Positions 44,651 through 52,010 of a stretch of DNA of 64,000 nt are shown here, piece by piece. The notes beneath the pieces are model-generated. The model saw only the letters and a program-made list of their open reading frames with translations, was not told the DNA's origin and ran no database searches. The position numbers and the translations under genes were made by a program. The DNA comes from Paracoccaceae bacterium. GTDB lineage: Bacteria > Pseudomonadota > Alphaproteobacteria > Rhodobacterales > Rhodobacteraceae. Numbering within the stretch: the stretch's first letter is position 1; each line of letters begins with the position of its first letter. The stretch is from the NCBI GenBank assembly GCA_024742705.1, contig JANSXZ010000001.1:62001-126000 (forward strand), in the 5' to 3' direction.

Positions 44651-44980
44651 TCAGATTTCCATCTCTTCGGGTTGAACGCCCGAGGCGAGAGCGCTCTTGA
44701 ACCACTCGGGTTTGCGGCCCTTGCCGGTCCAGGTCAGTTCGGGGTTTTCCGGGTGGCGATAGCGCGGCACGGACACCGCTGCACGCAATTTCGATTTCGC
44801 CGCACCGGCGGCCACTTCTGTCACGTCGGCGAGAGAGAAACCGAATTCGGCTACAGCCTGCTCGGCGGCTTTGCGCGCTTCTTTCAATTCGCGCGATTTC
44901 GCCAGAAGAATGGCCTTGTCCACATCCGCCCGCAGCTTTTCCAGGTCTTTTCGTGGCATTGAATTCAGGTCGATCGTCAT
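44651..44980 (-). CDS. H-NS/HvrA-family nucleoid-associated regulator
   Basis: A 109-residue protein with an N-terminal coiled-coil oligomerisation domain ([31 protein letters not shown]). The C-terminal DNA-binding motif is [15 protein letters not shown], the AT-hook-like loop of H-NS proteins. In Rhodobacter, HvrA and Spb of this family regulate photosynthesis and nitrogen genes. The targets are unknown here. GGAG precedes ATG 44980. It lies between ecm and deoD on the minus strand, after a hairpin. Confidence 0.9.
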   Translation of the reverse strand: MTIDLNSMPRKDLEKLRADVDKAILLAKSRELKEARKAAEQAVAEFGFSLADVTEVAAGAAKSKLRAAVSVPRYRHPENPELTWTGKGRKPEWFKSALASGVQPEEMEI

Positions 44981-45126
44981 TTCGCATTACTCCAGTTTGG
45001 AACTGGCGTATCGCATAAATGGAAAGCCTTTCGCAAGATGCGCTTTGAGACGCGCCAGAGCAAGAAGCGATAAAATGTGAAAACCAGAGTTGAAACGCGA
45101 ACTCATTTCGCAACCTGTGGCGGAGG

Positions 45127-45146
45127 ATCGGCAGAATACTGCCGAT
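45127..45146 (-). terminator. Stem-loop after ecm
   Basis: A perfect 8-bp stem (ATCGGCAG / CTGCCGAT, loop AATA) starts about 20 bp beyond the ecm stop. No clear T-run. It may end ecm transcription before the H-NS-like gene. Confidence 0.45.
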
Positions 45147-45166
45147 TTCCCGAGTGCGCACGATTT

Positions 45167-47134
45167 TTACTGCGCGGCAATCGCCTGTGGGTCGGCGAGG
45201 GTTACGATGTCTTTCATGATCGAATTCAATTCGAAGTCCTTGGGTGTGTAGACCTTGGCAACCCCCAGCGCCCGCAGTCTGGCCGCGTCGTCATCGGGGA
45301 TGATGCCGCCGACAACGACCGGCACCTCGCCCAGTCCGGCCTCTTTCATGCGCGCGATCAGATCTTCGACCAGCGGTATGTGGCTGCCTGAGAGAATTGA
45401 CAGGCCGACGACATGGGGTTTGTTGTCGAGGGCGGATTGTACCAATTCCGCCGGGGTCAGCCGGATGCCCTGGTATTCGATATCCATGCCGCAATCACGC
45501 GCGCGAAACGCGATCTGTTCGGCACCGTTCGAATGGCCGTCGAGACCGGGTTTGCCGACCAGGAATTTCAGTCGCCGCCCGAGTTTGTCGCTGACCGCGT
45601 CCACCGCGGCCCGGATATCGTCAAGACCTTCGGTCTTGTTCGATGGAGATCCCGACACGCCGGTGGGGCCCCGGTAAGTGCCGAATACGCTGCGCATTTC
45701 CTCGGCCCATTCGCCGGTTGTGGCGCCGGCTTTCGCCGCCTCGATCGACGGGCCCATGATGTTGGCACCGGATTTTGCCGCGGCGCGCAGCGCTGACAGC
45801 GCGGCGGCAACCCGGTTTGCATCGCGTTGGCCGCGCCATTCGTTCAGTCGGTCGATCTGCTCTTGCTCGACGGCCGGATCGACCACCATTATGCCACCGT
45901 CTTCGGTTTGCAGCGGTGAAGGTTCCGTGGTTGTGAAACGGTTCACGCCGACAACGGTTGTCTGGCCTGCTTCGATCAGGTTCAGCCGGTCGGCATTGCT
46001 GTCGACCAGACGGCTTTTCATATATTCGATGGCCTTCACCGCACCCCCCATCGAATCGAGATTGGCAAGCTCGGCGCGGGCCCCGGTTTTCAGTTCTTCG
46101 ACCTTGGCGTCGACATTCGGATTGCCGTCGAACAGATCGCCGAATTCCAGAAGATCGGTTTCATAGGCCAATATCTGCTGCATCCGCATCGACCATTGCT
46201 GATCCCAAGGGCGCGGCAGGCCCAGGGCCTCGTTCCAGGCCGGCAACTGGACGGCGCGCGCTCTGGCTTTCTTCGATAGGGTGACGGCCAGCATTTCGAT
46301 AAGAATGCGGTAGACGTTGTTTTCCGGCTGCTGTTCGGTCAGACCCAGCGAATTGACCTGCACGCCATATCGGAAACGACGGTATTTGGGATCGCTGACG
46401 CCATAGCGGGTTTCACAGATTTCGTCCCACAGATCGACAAAGGCGCGCATCTTGCACATCTCGGTCACAAATCGGATTCCGGCATTGACGAAAAACGAAA
46501 TCCGCCCGACCAGCATCGGGAAATCCTCATCGGGAACCTGGCCCTTCAACCCGTCCAGAACGGCCTGTGCGGTGGCGAGGGCAAACGCCAGTTCCTGTTC
46601 GGGCGTGGCACCGGCCTCTTGCAGATGGTATGAACAGACGTTCATCGGGTTCCATTTGGGCACATTGGTGTAGCAATAGGCCGCCACGTCGGTGATCAGT
46701 TTCAGCGAGGGTTCCGGCGGCAAAACGTAGGTGCCGCGGCTGAGGTATTCCTTTATGATGTCGTTCTGCACCGTGCCCTGCAAAGCAGCCACATCGACGC
46801 CCTGTTCTTCGGCCACGGCGATATAGAGCGCCAGAAGCCAGGGCGCGGTGGCGTTGATCGTCATCGACGTGTTCATCTGGTCGAGAGGGATCTGATCGAA
46901 CAGCGTCCGCATGTCGCCGAGATGGCAGATCGGCACGCCGACCTTGCCCACTTCGCCGCGGGCCAGGACATGGTCGCTGTCATATCCGGTCTGGGTGGGC
47001 AGGTCGAAGGCCACCGAAAGGCCGGTCTGGCCCTTGGCCAGGTTGCCGCGATACAGTGTGTTCGATGCCTTGGCCGTCGAATGGCCGGCATAGGTGCGGA
47101 TCAGCCAGGGGCGGTCTTTCTGAATTTCGGTCAT
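45167..47134 (-). CDS. ecm: Ethylmalonyl-CoA mutase (adenosylcobalamin-dependent)
   Basis: Ecm converts (2R)-ethylmalonyl-CoA to (2S)-methylsuccinyl-CoA, the signature B12 step of the ethylmalonyl-CoA pathway. The 655-residue single-chain mutase has an N-terminal TIM barrel (LIRTYAGHSTAKASNTLYRG, FDLPTQTGYDSDH) and a C-terminal cobalamin domain with the axial His-534 in LDGHSNGAEQ. VGLSILSGSHIPL and VVGGIIPDDD follow. Methylmalonyl-CoA mutase is the alternative. The NTLYRGNLAKGQTGLSVA segment, as I recall it from Ecm, and the ccr/mch/mcl2 neighbours favour Ecm. ATG 47134 was chosen; a long in-frame extension upstream is antisense to the acyltransferase gene. Confidence 0.92.
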   Translation of the reverse strand: MTEIQKDRPWLIRTYAGHSTAKASNTLYRGNLAKGQTGLSVAFDLPTQTGYDSDHVLARGEVGKVGVPICHLGDMRTLFDQIPLDQMNTSMTINATAPWLLALYIAVAEEQGVDVAALQGTVQNDIIKEYLSRGTYVLPPEPSLKLITDVAAYCYTNVPKWNPMNVCSYHLQEAGATPEQELAFALATAQAVLDGLKGQVPDEDFPMLVGRISFFVNAGIRFVTEMCKMRAFVDLWDEICETRYGVSDPKYRRFRYGVQVNSLGLTEQQPENNVYRILIEMLAVTLSKKARARAVQLPAWNEALGLPRPWDQQWSMRMQQILAYETDLLEFGDLFDGNPNVDAKVEELKTGARAELANLDSMGGAVKAIEYMKSRLVDSNADRLNLIEAGQTTVVGVNRFTTTEPSPLQTEDGGIMVVDPAVEQEQIDRLNEWRGQRDANRVAAALSALRAAAKSGANIMGPSIEAAKAGATTGEWAEEMRSVFGTYRGPTGVSGSPSNKTEGLDDIRAAVDAVSDKLGRRLKFLVGKPGLDGHSNGAEQIAFRARDCGMDIEYQGIRLTPAELVQSALDNKPHVVGLSILSGSHIPLVEDLIARMKEAGLGEVPVVVGGIIPDDDAARLRALGVAKVYTPKDFELNSIMKDIVTLADPQAIAAQ

Positions 47135-47179
47135 GGAAGCCTCATCAACTTGGTCGATAATTATATTTCGCTGGGTTGG

Positions 47180-47208
47180 TCTAAATAGCAATTTTCTGCT
47201 GATGTCAA
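47180..47208 (-). promoter_or_regulatory. Candidate ecm promoter
   Basis: On the minus strand, TTGACA (47208-47203) and TTTAGA (47185-47180) are spaced 17 bp. The start codon is about 45 bp downstream. The -35 is perfect and the -10 keeps four of six consensus bases. Confidence 0.5.
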
Positions 47209-47281
47209 TTCGCCGCATCGCGGCATAGGGCAAAGTGTTGCGGCGATTGTGCGCCGTGGGGTTTGGTGCCAACGTAGCGCC

Positions 47282-48661
47282 ATGTTTCAGACGCTGGAAA
47301 TCCCTGTTTGGCTGTTCGTTCTGATCGTCCTGTTCGCGGCGGTCACCTTTGCGTCGCACTTTCTCTTTCCGTCGGTGCGCTGGTTTTTCCGGCGGCGTCT
47401 GGAACGTGTGGTGGCGCGGCTGAACACCCGGCTGGAACGTCCGATCCAGCCGTTCAAGCTGGCGCGGCGCTATGACATGATCCAGCGGCTGATCTACGAT
47501 CCGCAGGTCGGGCGTGCCATTGCCGAACACGCGCAGGCCGAAGGCATCCCGGAAAACGTCGCTTTCGAACAGGCCACCCGCTATGCCCGCGAGATCGTTC
47601 CTTCGTTTTCCGCGTCTGCCTATTTCGGTGTGGCGATCCGGCTGGCGCGCTGGCTCAGCAATGCGCTGTACCGCGTGCGCCTTGGCCATCACGACGAGGC
47701 GGCGCTGAAGGCGATAGATCCGCGCGCGACGGTTGTGTTCGTGATCAATCACCGCAGCAACATGGATTATGTTCTGGTCACATATCTGGCGGCGGAACGC
47801 TCGGCCTTGTCCTATGCGGTGGGCGAATGGGCGCGGGTCTGGCCGCTCAGCCGGTTGATCCGGGCGATGGGTGCATATTTCATCCGCCGTCGGTCGCGCA
47901 ACGAACTCTACCGCAAGGTTCTGGCGCGGTATGTGCGCCTGGCCACGGATGGCGGCGTGACACAGGCCATGTTCCCCGAGGGCGGGCTGAGCCTGACCGG
48001 CGCGGTCATGCCGGCCAAGCTGGGGCTGCTGAAGTATATCGCAGAAGATTTCGACCCCGCCGGCCGGGACATCGTTTTCGTGCCGGTCGCGCTGAACTAT
48101 GACCGCGTGCTCGAGGATCGGATCCTGATCGCGGCGGGCCGCGCCGGTGAACGGCGTTTCGACGCCAGCGTCCGGGCGATCATCCTTGCGGTTCTGAAGC
48201 AACTGTGGCTTCGGATCACCGGGCGCTTCAACAGGTTCGGCTATGCCGCCGTCAGTTTCGGCCATCCGCTTTCGCTGGCCGAAGCGGTCGCCGGCGGGCA
48301 CGGCACGACGCGCGCTCTGGGGCGCGAACTGATGCGGCGTATCGCTGCCATCGTTCCGGTCCTGCCTGTGCCGCTGGTGGCGTGGATCATGGAACGCGAC
48401 AGGTCGGTCACCCGTGCCGAGCTGGAAATCGCCTTTGGCGCGGCGCTGCGCCAGCTTGAAGGGTCGCATGTCCATGTTCCGCGCGAGAACCGGGATTACG
48501 GGGTCGAGGTCGGGCTGCGCAACCTGTTGCGTCGCGGGCTGGTCAGCGAAGATGCCGATGGCCGGTTTCATGTGGTTCCCGCCGAAGCCGAGGTGCTGGC
48601 GTATTACGCCAATTCGATCCGCCATCTCCTTCCGGCCTCGGAGCCTGCGGCGCTCGGCTGA
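47282..48661 (+). CDS. Glycerol-3-phosphate/acyl-glycerophosphate acyltransferase-like protein
   Basis: A 459-residue acyltransferase of the PlsB/PlsC superfamily with an N-terminal membrane helix (VWLFVLIVLFAAVTFASHFLF). The catalytic HX4D is in VINHRSNMDYVLV, and the FPEG block reads MFPEGGLSLTGAVMPAK. The size and the spacing between the motifs resemble PlsB-like GPAT rather than the small PlsC. Its place between the divergent ecm and ccr suggests a role near acyl-CoA metabolism, but a membrane-lipid function is more likely. ATG 47282 precedes the hydrophobic segment. Confidence 0.82.
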   Translation: MFQTLEIPVWLFVLIVLFAAVTFASHFLFPSVRWFFRRRLERVVARLNTRLERPIQPFKLARRYDMIQRLIYDPQVGRAIAEHAQAEGIPENVAFEQATRYAREIVPSFSASAYFGVAIRLARWLSNALYRVRLGHHDEAALKAIDPRATVVFVINHRSNMDYVLVTYLAAERSALSYAVGEWARVWPLSRLIRAMGAYFIRRRSRNELYRKVLARYVRLATDGGVTQAMFPEGGLSLTGAVMPAKLGLLKYIAEDFDPAGRDIVFVPVALNYDRVLEDRILIAAGRAGERRFDASVRAIILAVLKQLWLRITGRFNRFGYAAVSFGHPLSLAEAVAGGHGTTRALGRELMRRIAAIVPVLPVPLVAWIMERDRSVTRAELEIAFGAALRQLEGSHVHVPRENRDYGVEVGLRNLLRRGLVSEDADGRFHVVPAEAEVLAYYANSIRHLLPASEPAALG

Positions 48662-48687
48662 GGGTTTCGCAGGCGCGGCATGTTTTT

Positions 48688-48738
48688 CTGCAACTGCTGG
48701 GTTATAAAGTTGCAAGAATCGCCATTCAGGTGTTGCAA
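48688..48738 (+). promoter_or_regulatory. TTGCAA-type motif cluster upstream of ccr
   Basis: CTGCAA (48688-48693), TTGCAA (48710-48715) and TTGCAA (48733-48738) recur at 22-23 bp centres in the ccr leader; TTGCG follows. This core is part of the acyl-CoA regulator (ScfR-type) half-site TTTGCAAA, but the 12-bp pair spacing is not present. Confidence 0.35.
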
Positions 48739-48822
48739 TGTTGCGCGCGGGCAAATATCTGGTCCGTCAGAAGCGCGACCGTGCGTCGCGGCACCGATGA
48801 CGCTTTTTTCAGGAGACGCCCG

Positions 48823-50109
48823 ATGGCCCTAGATACCAACACCGGCATTGCCAGCTACGAAGCCCCCGAGAAAGACCTCTATGAGGTCGGTGAGATGCCG
48901 CCGATGGGCTATGTTCCGAAACAGATGTACGCTTGGGCGATCCGCCGCGAACGACACGGCGAACCCGACACGGCGATGGTGCAGGAGGTGGTCGATGTGC
49001 CGTCGCTGGACAGCAACGAAGTGCTGGTGCTGGTGATGGCCGCGGGTGTGAACTATAATGGCGTCTGGGCGGCACTGGGCCAGCCGATCAGCCCCTTCGA
49101 CGGTCACAAGCAGCCCTATCACATCGCCGGTTCGGATGCGGCGGGCATCGTCTGGGCGGTTGGTGAAAAGGTTACGCGCTGGAAGGTCGGCGATGAGGTC
49201 GTGATCCATTGCAACCAGGACGACGGCGACGACGAGGAGTGCAACGGCGGCGACCCGATGTATTCGCCCAGCCAGCGGATCTGGGGCTATGAAACGCCCG
49301 ACGGGTCGTTCGGGCAGTTCACGCGGGTGCAAAGCCAGCAGTTGATGCCGCGCCCCAAGCACCTGACGTGGGAGGAAAGCGCTTGCTACACCCTCACGCT
49401 GGCCACGGCCTACCGTATGCTTTTTGGTCATGCACCGCATGATCTGAAGCCGGGCCAGAACGTTCTGGTCTGGGGCGCCTCGGGAGGCCTGGGCTCTTAT
49501 GCGATCCAGTTGATCAACACCGCCGGCGCCAATGCGATCGGCGTGATCAGCGACGAAAGCAAGCGCGATTTTGTGATGGGCCTGGGGGCCAAAGGCGTGC
49601 TGAACCGCAAGGATTTCAATTGCTGGGGTCAGATGCCCACGGTCAACACCCCCGAATACGCCGACTGGTTCAAGGAAGCGCGCAAGTTCGGCAAGGCGAT
49701 CTGGGACATCACCGGCAAGGGCGTGAATGTCGACATGGTGTTCGAGCACCCCGGCGAGAGCACCTTCCCGGTTTCCACCTTCGTGTGCAAGAAGGGCGGC
49801 ATGGTCGTGATTTGCGCGGGCACCACCGGATTCAACTGCACCTTCGACGTGCGCTACATGTGGATGCACCAGAAACGCCTTCAGGGCAGCCACTTTGCGC
49901 ATCTCAAACAGGCCAGCGCGGCCAACCAGCTGATGGTCGAACGGCGTCTTGATCCGTGCATGTCCGAGGTGTTCACCTGGGCCGACCTGCCGCAGGCGCA
50001 CATGAAGATGCTGCGCAACGAACACAAACCCGGCAACATGGCGGTTCTGGTGCAATCGCCGCGCACCGGGCTGCGGACACTGGAAGACGCGGTAGAGATC
50101 GGCGGCTAG
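48823..50109 (+). CDS. ccr: Crotonyl-CoA carboxylase/reductase
   Basis: Ccr reductively carboxylates crotonyl-CoA with NADPH and CO2 to (2S)-ethylmalonyl-CoA, the committing step of the ethylmalonyl-CoA pathway. The 428-residue zinc-free MDR enzyme has YHIAGSDAAGIVWAVGEKV, the nucleotide loop VWGASGGLGSYAIQL, and PSQRIWGYETPDGSFGQF and FEHPGESTFPVSTFV (substrate and carboxylation pocket). These match Ccr of R. sphaeroides. AGGAGA is 6 bp before ATG 48823. A strong hairpin with T-run follows at 50138. Confidence 0.96.
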   Translation: MALDTNTGIASYEAPEKDLYEVGEMPPMGYVPKQMYAWAIRRERHGEPDTAMVQEVVDVPSLDSNEVLVLVMAAGVNYNGVWAALGQPISPFDGHKQPYHIAGSDAAGIVWAVGEKVTRWKVGDEVVIHCNQDDGDDEECNGGDPMYSPSQRIWGYETPDGSFGQFTRVQSQQLMPRPKHLTWEESACYTLTLATAYRMLFGHAPHDLKPGQNVLVWGASGGLGSYAIQLINTAGANAIGVISDESKRDFVMGLGAKGVLNRKDFNCWGQMPTVNTPEYADWFKEARKFGKAIWDITGKGVNVDMVFEHPGESTFPVSTFVCKKGGMVVICAGTTGFNCTFDVRYMWMHQKRLQGSHFAHLKQASAANQLMVERRLDPCMSEVFTWADLPQAHMKMLRNEHKPGNMAVLVQSPRTGLRTLEDAVEIGG

Positions 50110-50137
50110 GCCGATCCTTCACACGCTTTGATGCCGA

Positions 50138-50182
50138 ATCACCCGCAGGCGGTCTGCCGACCTCTGCGGGTGATGCCGTTTT
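50138..50182 (+). terminator. Intrinsic terminator of ccr
   Basis: An 11-bp perfect stem (ATCACCCGCAG / CTGCGGGTGAT) encloses a smaller GGTC/GACC stem, with TTTT about 4 nt after. It is a compound terminator 28 bp past the ccr stop. Confidence 0.85.
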
Positions 50183-50288
50183 CGGGCGGCAGGCATGATT
50201 TCAAACACTTGCCGTTGCCTTGCCCCGCCATTTCTGGGGAGTGCAAACCGGCGAATACCTAACGATCCGCCCTTCTGCTAAGCTTGTG

Positions 50289-50304
50289 TTAATCCTTCGT
50301 TAAC
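50289..50304 (+). promoter_or_regulatory. Perfect CtrA-type box ahead of the quorum-sensing genes
   Basis: TTAA (50289-50292), 7 bases (TCCTTCG), then TTAAC (50300-50304). This matches the CtrA full site TTAA-N7-TTAAC. It sits 22 bp before the ATG of the small gene that heads the luxR-luxI unit, so it overlaps the likely promoter. Confidence 0.6.
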
Positions 50305-50325
50305 CTTTTGGGAGTGACTCTGAGC

Positions 50326-50535
50326 ATGAAACACGACTGGATGATGGATGTCCTCGCGGATCTGAAAACCTACGCCCTTGCCAACGGTCTGCCGGATGTC
50401 GCGGACCATCTCGAAGGTGTCAGGCACAGCGTTCTGCGCGAGACGTCCCTGGCAACGGACGGATACGGCGCGCATGTTGGATCAGGGCAGTTTGAACGGC
50501 ATCCTGAAGGATCTGGAAACCGCAACCGCGCTTGA
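50326..50535 (+). CDS. Small protein preceding luxR
   Basis: A 69-residue, mainly helical protein beginning MKHDWMMDVLADLKTYALANG. No enzyme motif is visible. I recall similar MK-DW-xDVLxDL proteins beside LuxR genes in roseobacters, but cannot verify. Its 3' end overlaps luxR by 62 bases in another frame, which is unusual. Two explanations are possible: coupling, or a luxR start further downstream. The CtrA-type box is just upstream. Confidence 0.65.
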   Translation: MKHDWMMDVLADLKTYALANGLPDVADHLEGVRHSVLRETSLATDGYGAHVGSGQFERHPEGSGNRNRA

Positions 50536-51193
50536 AGGATTGCAGATCGCGACCGAAGCGCTCAGCGCGCATTTCGGTGTCGATCATGTGGTCTATCACT
50601 GGGTCGACAGCCGCGGCGATCAATACGGCTGCGGCACCTACTCCGAAGCCTGGAAGAAACGCTATCTCGATCAGAATTACCTGCGCGTCGACCCGGTGAT
50701 CGCGGGCTGCTACCAGAGGTTCCACCCGGTCGACTGGAAGCAACTGGACTGGACCGGAAAGCCGGCCCGCGCCTTTCTGGCCGAGGCGATCGCATATGGC
50801 GTCGGCAATCAGGGGTATTCGGTGCCGGTGCGTGGTCCCGTCGGCCAGTTCGCCCTTTTCACCGTCAGCACCAATTGCAGCGATGACAAATGGCGCGCGT
50901 TCACCGAAGACAACAGCCGTGACCTGATCCTGATCGCGCACTACTTCAACCGCAAGGCGCTGGCATTCGAACCGGACCGGAGCGAGGAACAGGCGCAGGC
51001 CCTGTCGCCCCGCGAAACCGATGCGATCACCCTGATCGCCCTTGGCTACAGCCGTGCGCAGGTTGCCGAGGCGCTTGCGATTTCCGAGCACACTCTGCGC
51101 GTCTACATCGAAAGCGCGCGGTTCAAGCTGGGGGCGACGAACACCACCCACGCGGTGGCCCGTGCGCTGAGCCGGGGCCTGATCGTGGTCTGA
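50474..51193 (+). CDS. LuxR-family quorum-sensing regulator with autoinducer-binding domain
   Basis: This 239-residue regulator binds acyl-homoserine lactone and then DNA. The N-terminal domain keeps the invariant ligand-pocket residues: Trp-60, Tyr-64, Asp-73, Pro-74, Trp-88 and Gly-114. The C-terminal GerE/LuxR HTH spans ~177-236 (LSPRETDAITLIALGYSRAQ, then AISEHTLRVYIESARFKLGA). ATG 50474 was chosen by domain length; the RBS is weak. The luxI gene follows, 116 bp downstream, so this is a complete luxR-luxI pair. Confidence 0.92.
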   Translation: MLDQGSLNGILKDLETATALEGLQIATEALSAHFGVDHVVYHWVDSRGDQYGCGTYSEAWKKRYLDQNYLRVDPVIAGCYQRFHPVDWKQLDWTGKPARAFLAEAIAYGVGNQGYSVPVRGPVGQFALFTVSTNCSDDKWRAFTEDNSRDLILIAHYFNRKALAFEPDRSEEQAQALSPRETDAITLIALGYSRAQVAEALAISEHTLRVYIESARFKLGATNTTHAVARALSRGLIVV

Positions 51194-51309
51194 CCGGGAA
51201 GGTGCCGGCCCTGAGAACGCACATTCGTTAACGCAGCGTGCGCAAGCGTCGCCAGATCGCAACCTTTGCGCCCTCAATCTGTCCGTGTTTCCGACAGATG
51301 AGGGTATTC

Positions 51310-51948
51310 ATGCTTCGCTACGTCTACGCACAGGATCTGCACACCGTGCCCGAACTGGCACACTCCATGTTTCAGGACCGGGCGGATCAGTTCCGCGACC
51401 GTCTGGGATGGCCGGTGGACGTGTCCGACGAAGGGGCCGAACGCGACAGCTATGACGATCTGAACCCGCTCTATGTGATCTGGGAAAAGCCCGACGGCGG
51501 GCATGGCGGTTCGATGCGGTTTCTGCCGACGACCGGCCCGGTGATGGTGAACGATGTCTTTGGCGACATGATCGGCGGTGGGCCGATCCGCAGCCCGCTG
51601 ATCTGGGAATGTACCCGGTTCTGCCTGTCGCGCGGTGCCGACCGGCGGGTTGCCGCGGCGCTTATGCTGGCGGGCGGCGAGATCATGGACCGTTTCCGGC
51701 TGACCAGTTTCGTAGGCGTGTTCGATGCGCGGATGGTGCGCGTCTACCGCGCCATCGGCGCATCGCCCGAAGTGCTGGGAAGCCGCGGCACCGGCCATGA
51801 CCGGATCAGCGTGGGCCTCTGGCACCAGACGCCGGAAGCCCGCGCGCGGGTGGGTGCACGCGCGGGCATCAGCGACGCGCAATCGGCCGCCTGGTTCGCC
51901 CGCGCCTTTGGCGGCGATACCGAACGGGACTATGCGCTTTCCGCCTGA
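51310..51948 (+). CDS. luxI: Acyl-homoserine-lactone synthase
   Basis: LuxI makes the acyl-HSL signal from SAM and acyl-ACP. The 212-residue protein keeps the family's conserved residues: Arg-24, Phe-28, Trp-34, Glu-44, Asp-46, Asp-49, Arg-70, Phe-84, Glu-100 and Arg-103. GAGGG lies 6-7 bp before ATG 51310; an upstream ATG at 51298 is also possible. The acyl chain length cannot be predicted from the sequence. The spacer from luxR has one TTAAC half-site but no clear lux box. Confidence 0.92.
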   Translation: MLRYVYAQDLHTVPELAHSMFQDRADQFRDRLGWPVDVSDEGAERDSYDDLNPLYVIWEKPDGGHGGSMRFLPTTGPVMVNDVFGDMIGGGPIRSPLIWECTRFCLSRGADRRVAAALMLAGGEIMDRFRLTSFVGVFDARMVRVYRAIGASPEVLGSRGTGHDRISVGLWHQTPEARARVGARAGISDAQSAAWFARAFGGDTERDYALSA

Positions 51949-52010
51949 ACCGGCGGAAAGCGCGATGCGGTCTCTGGTGAATGGGGCCGTGCGGCGGTAG
52001 GGTCGCGCGC

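Noticed and set aside
45167-47281. A cobalamin riboswitch near ecm.
   Set aside because: The 147-bp ecm leader is too short and lacks a B12-box-like GCCACTG core.
47135-48754. A very long minus-strand frame extending ecm upstream through the acyltransferase gene (over 500 codons).
   Set aside because: It is antisense to a well-supported acyltransferase with HX4D and FPEG motifs. Stop-free antisense frames are common in high-GC DNA. The ecm protein starts at 47134 by its conserved N-terminus.
48823-51309. A lux box between ccr and luxI.
   Set aside because: No 18-20 bp dyad of lux-box type was found in the 216-bp leader or the 116-bp luxR-luxI gap.
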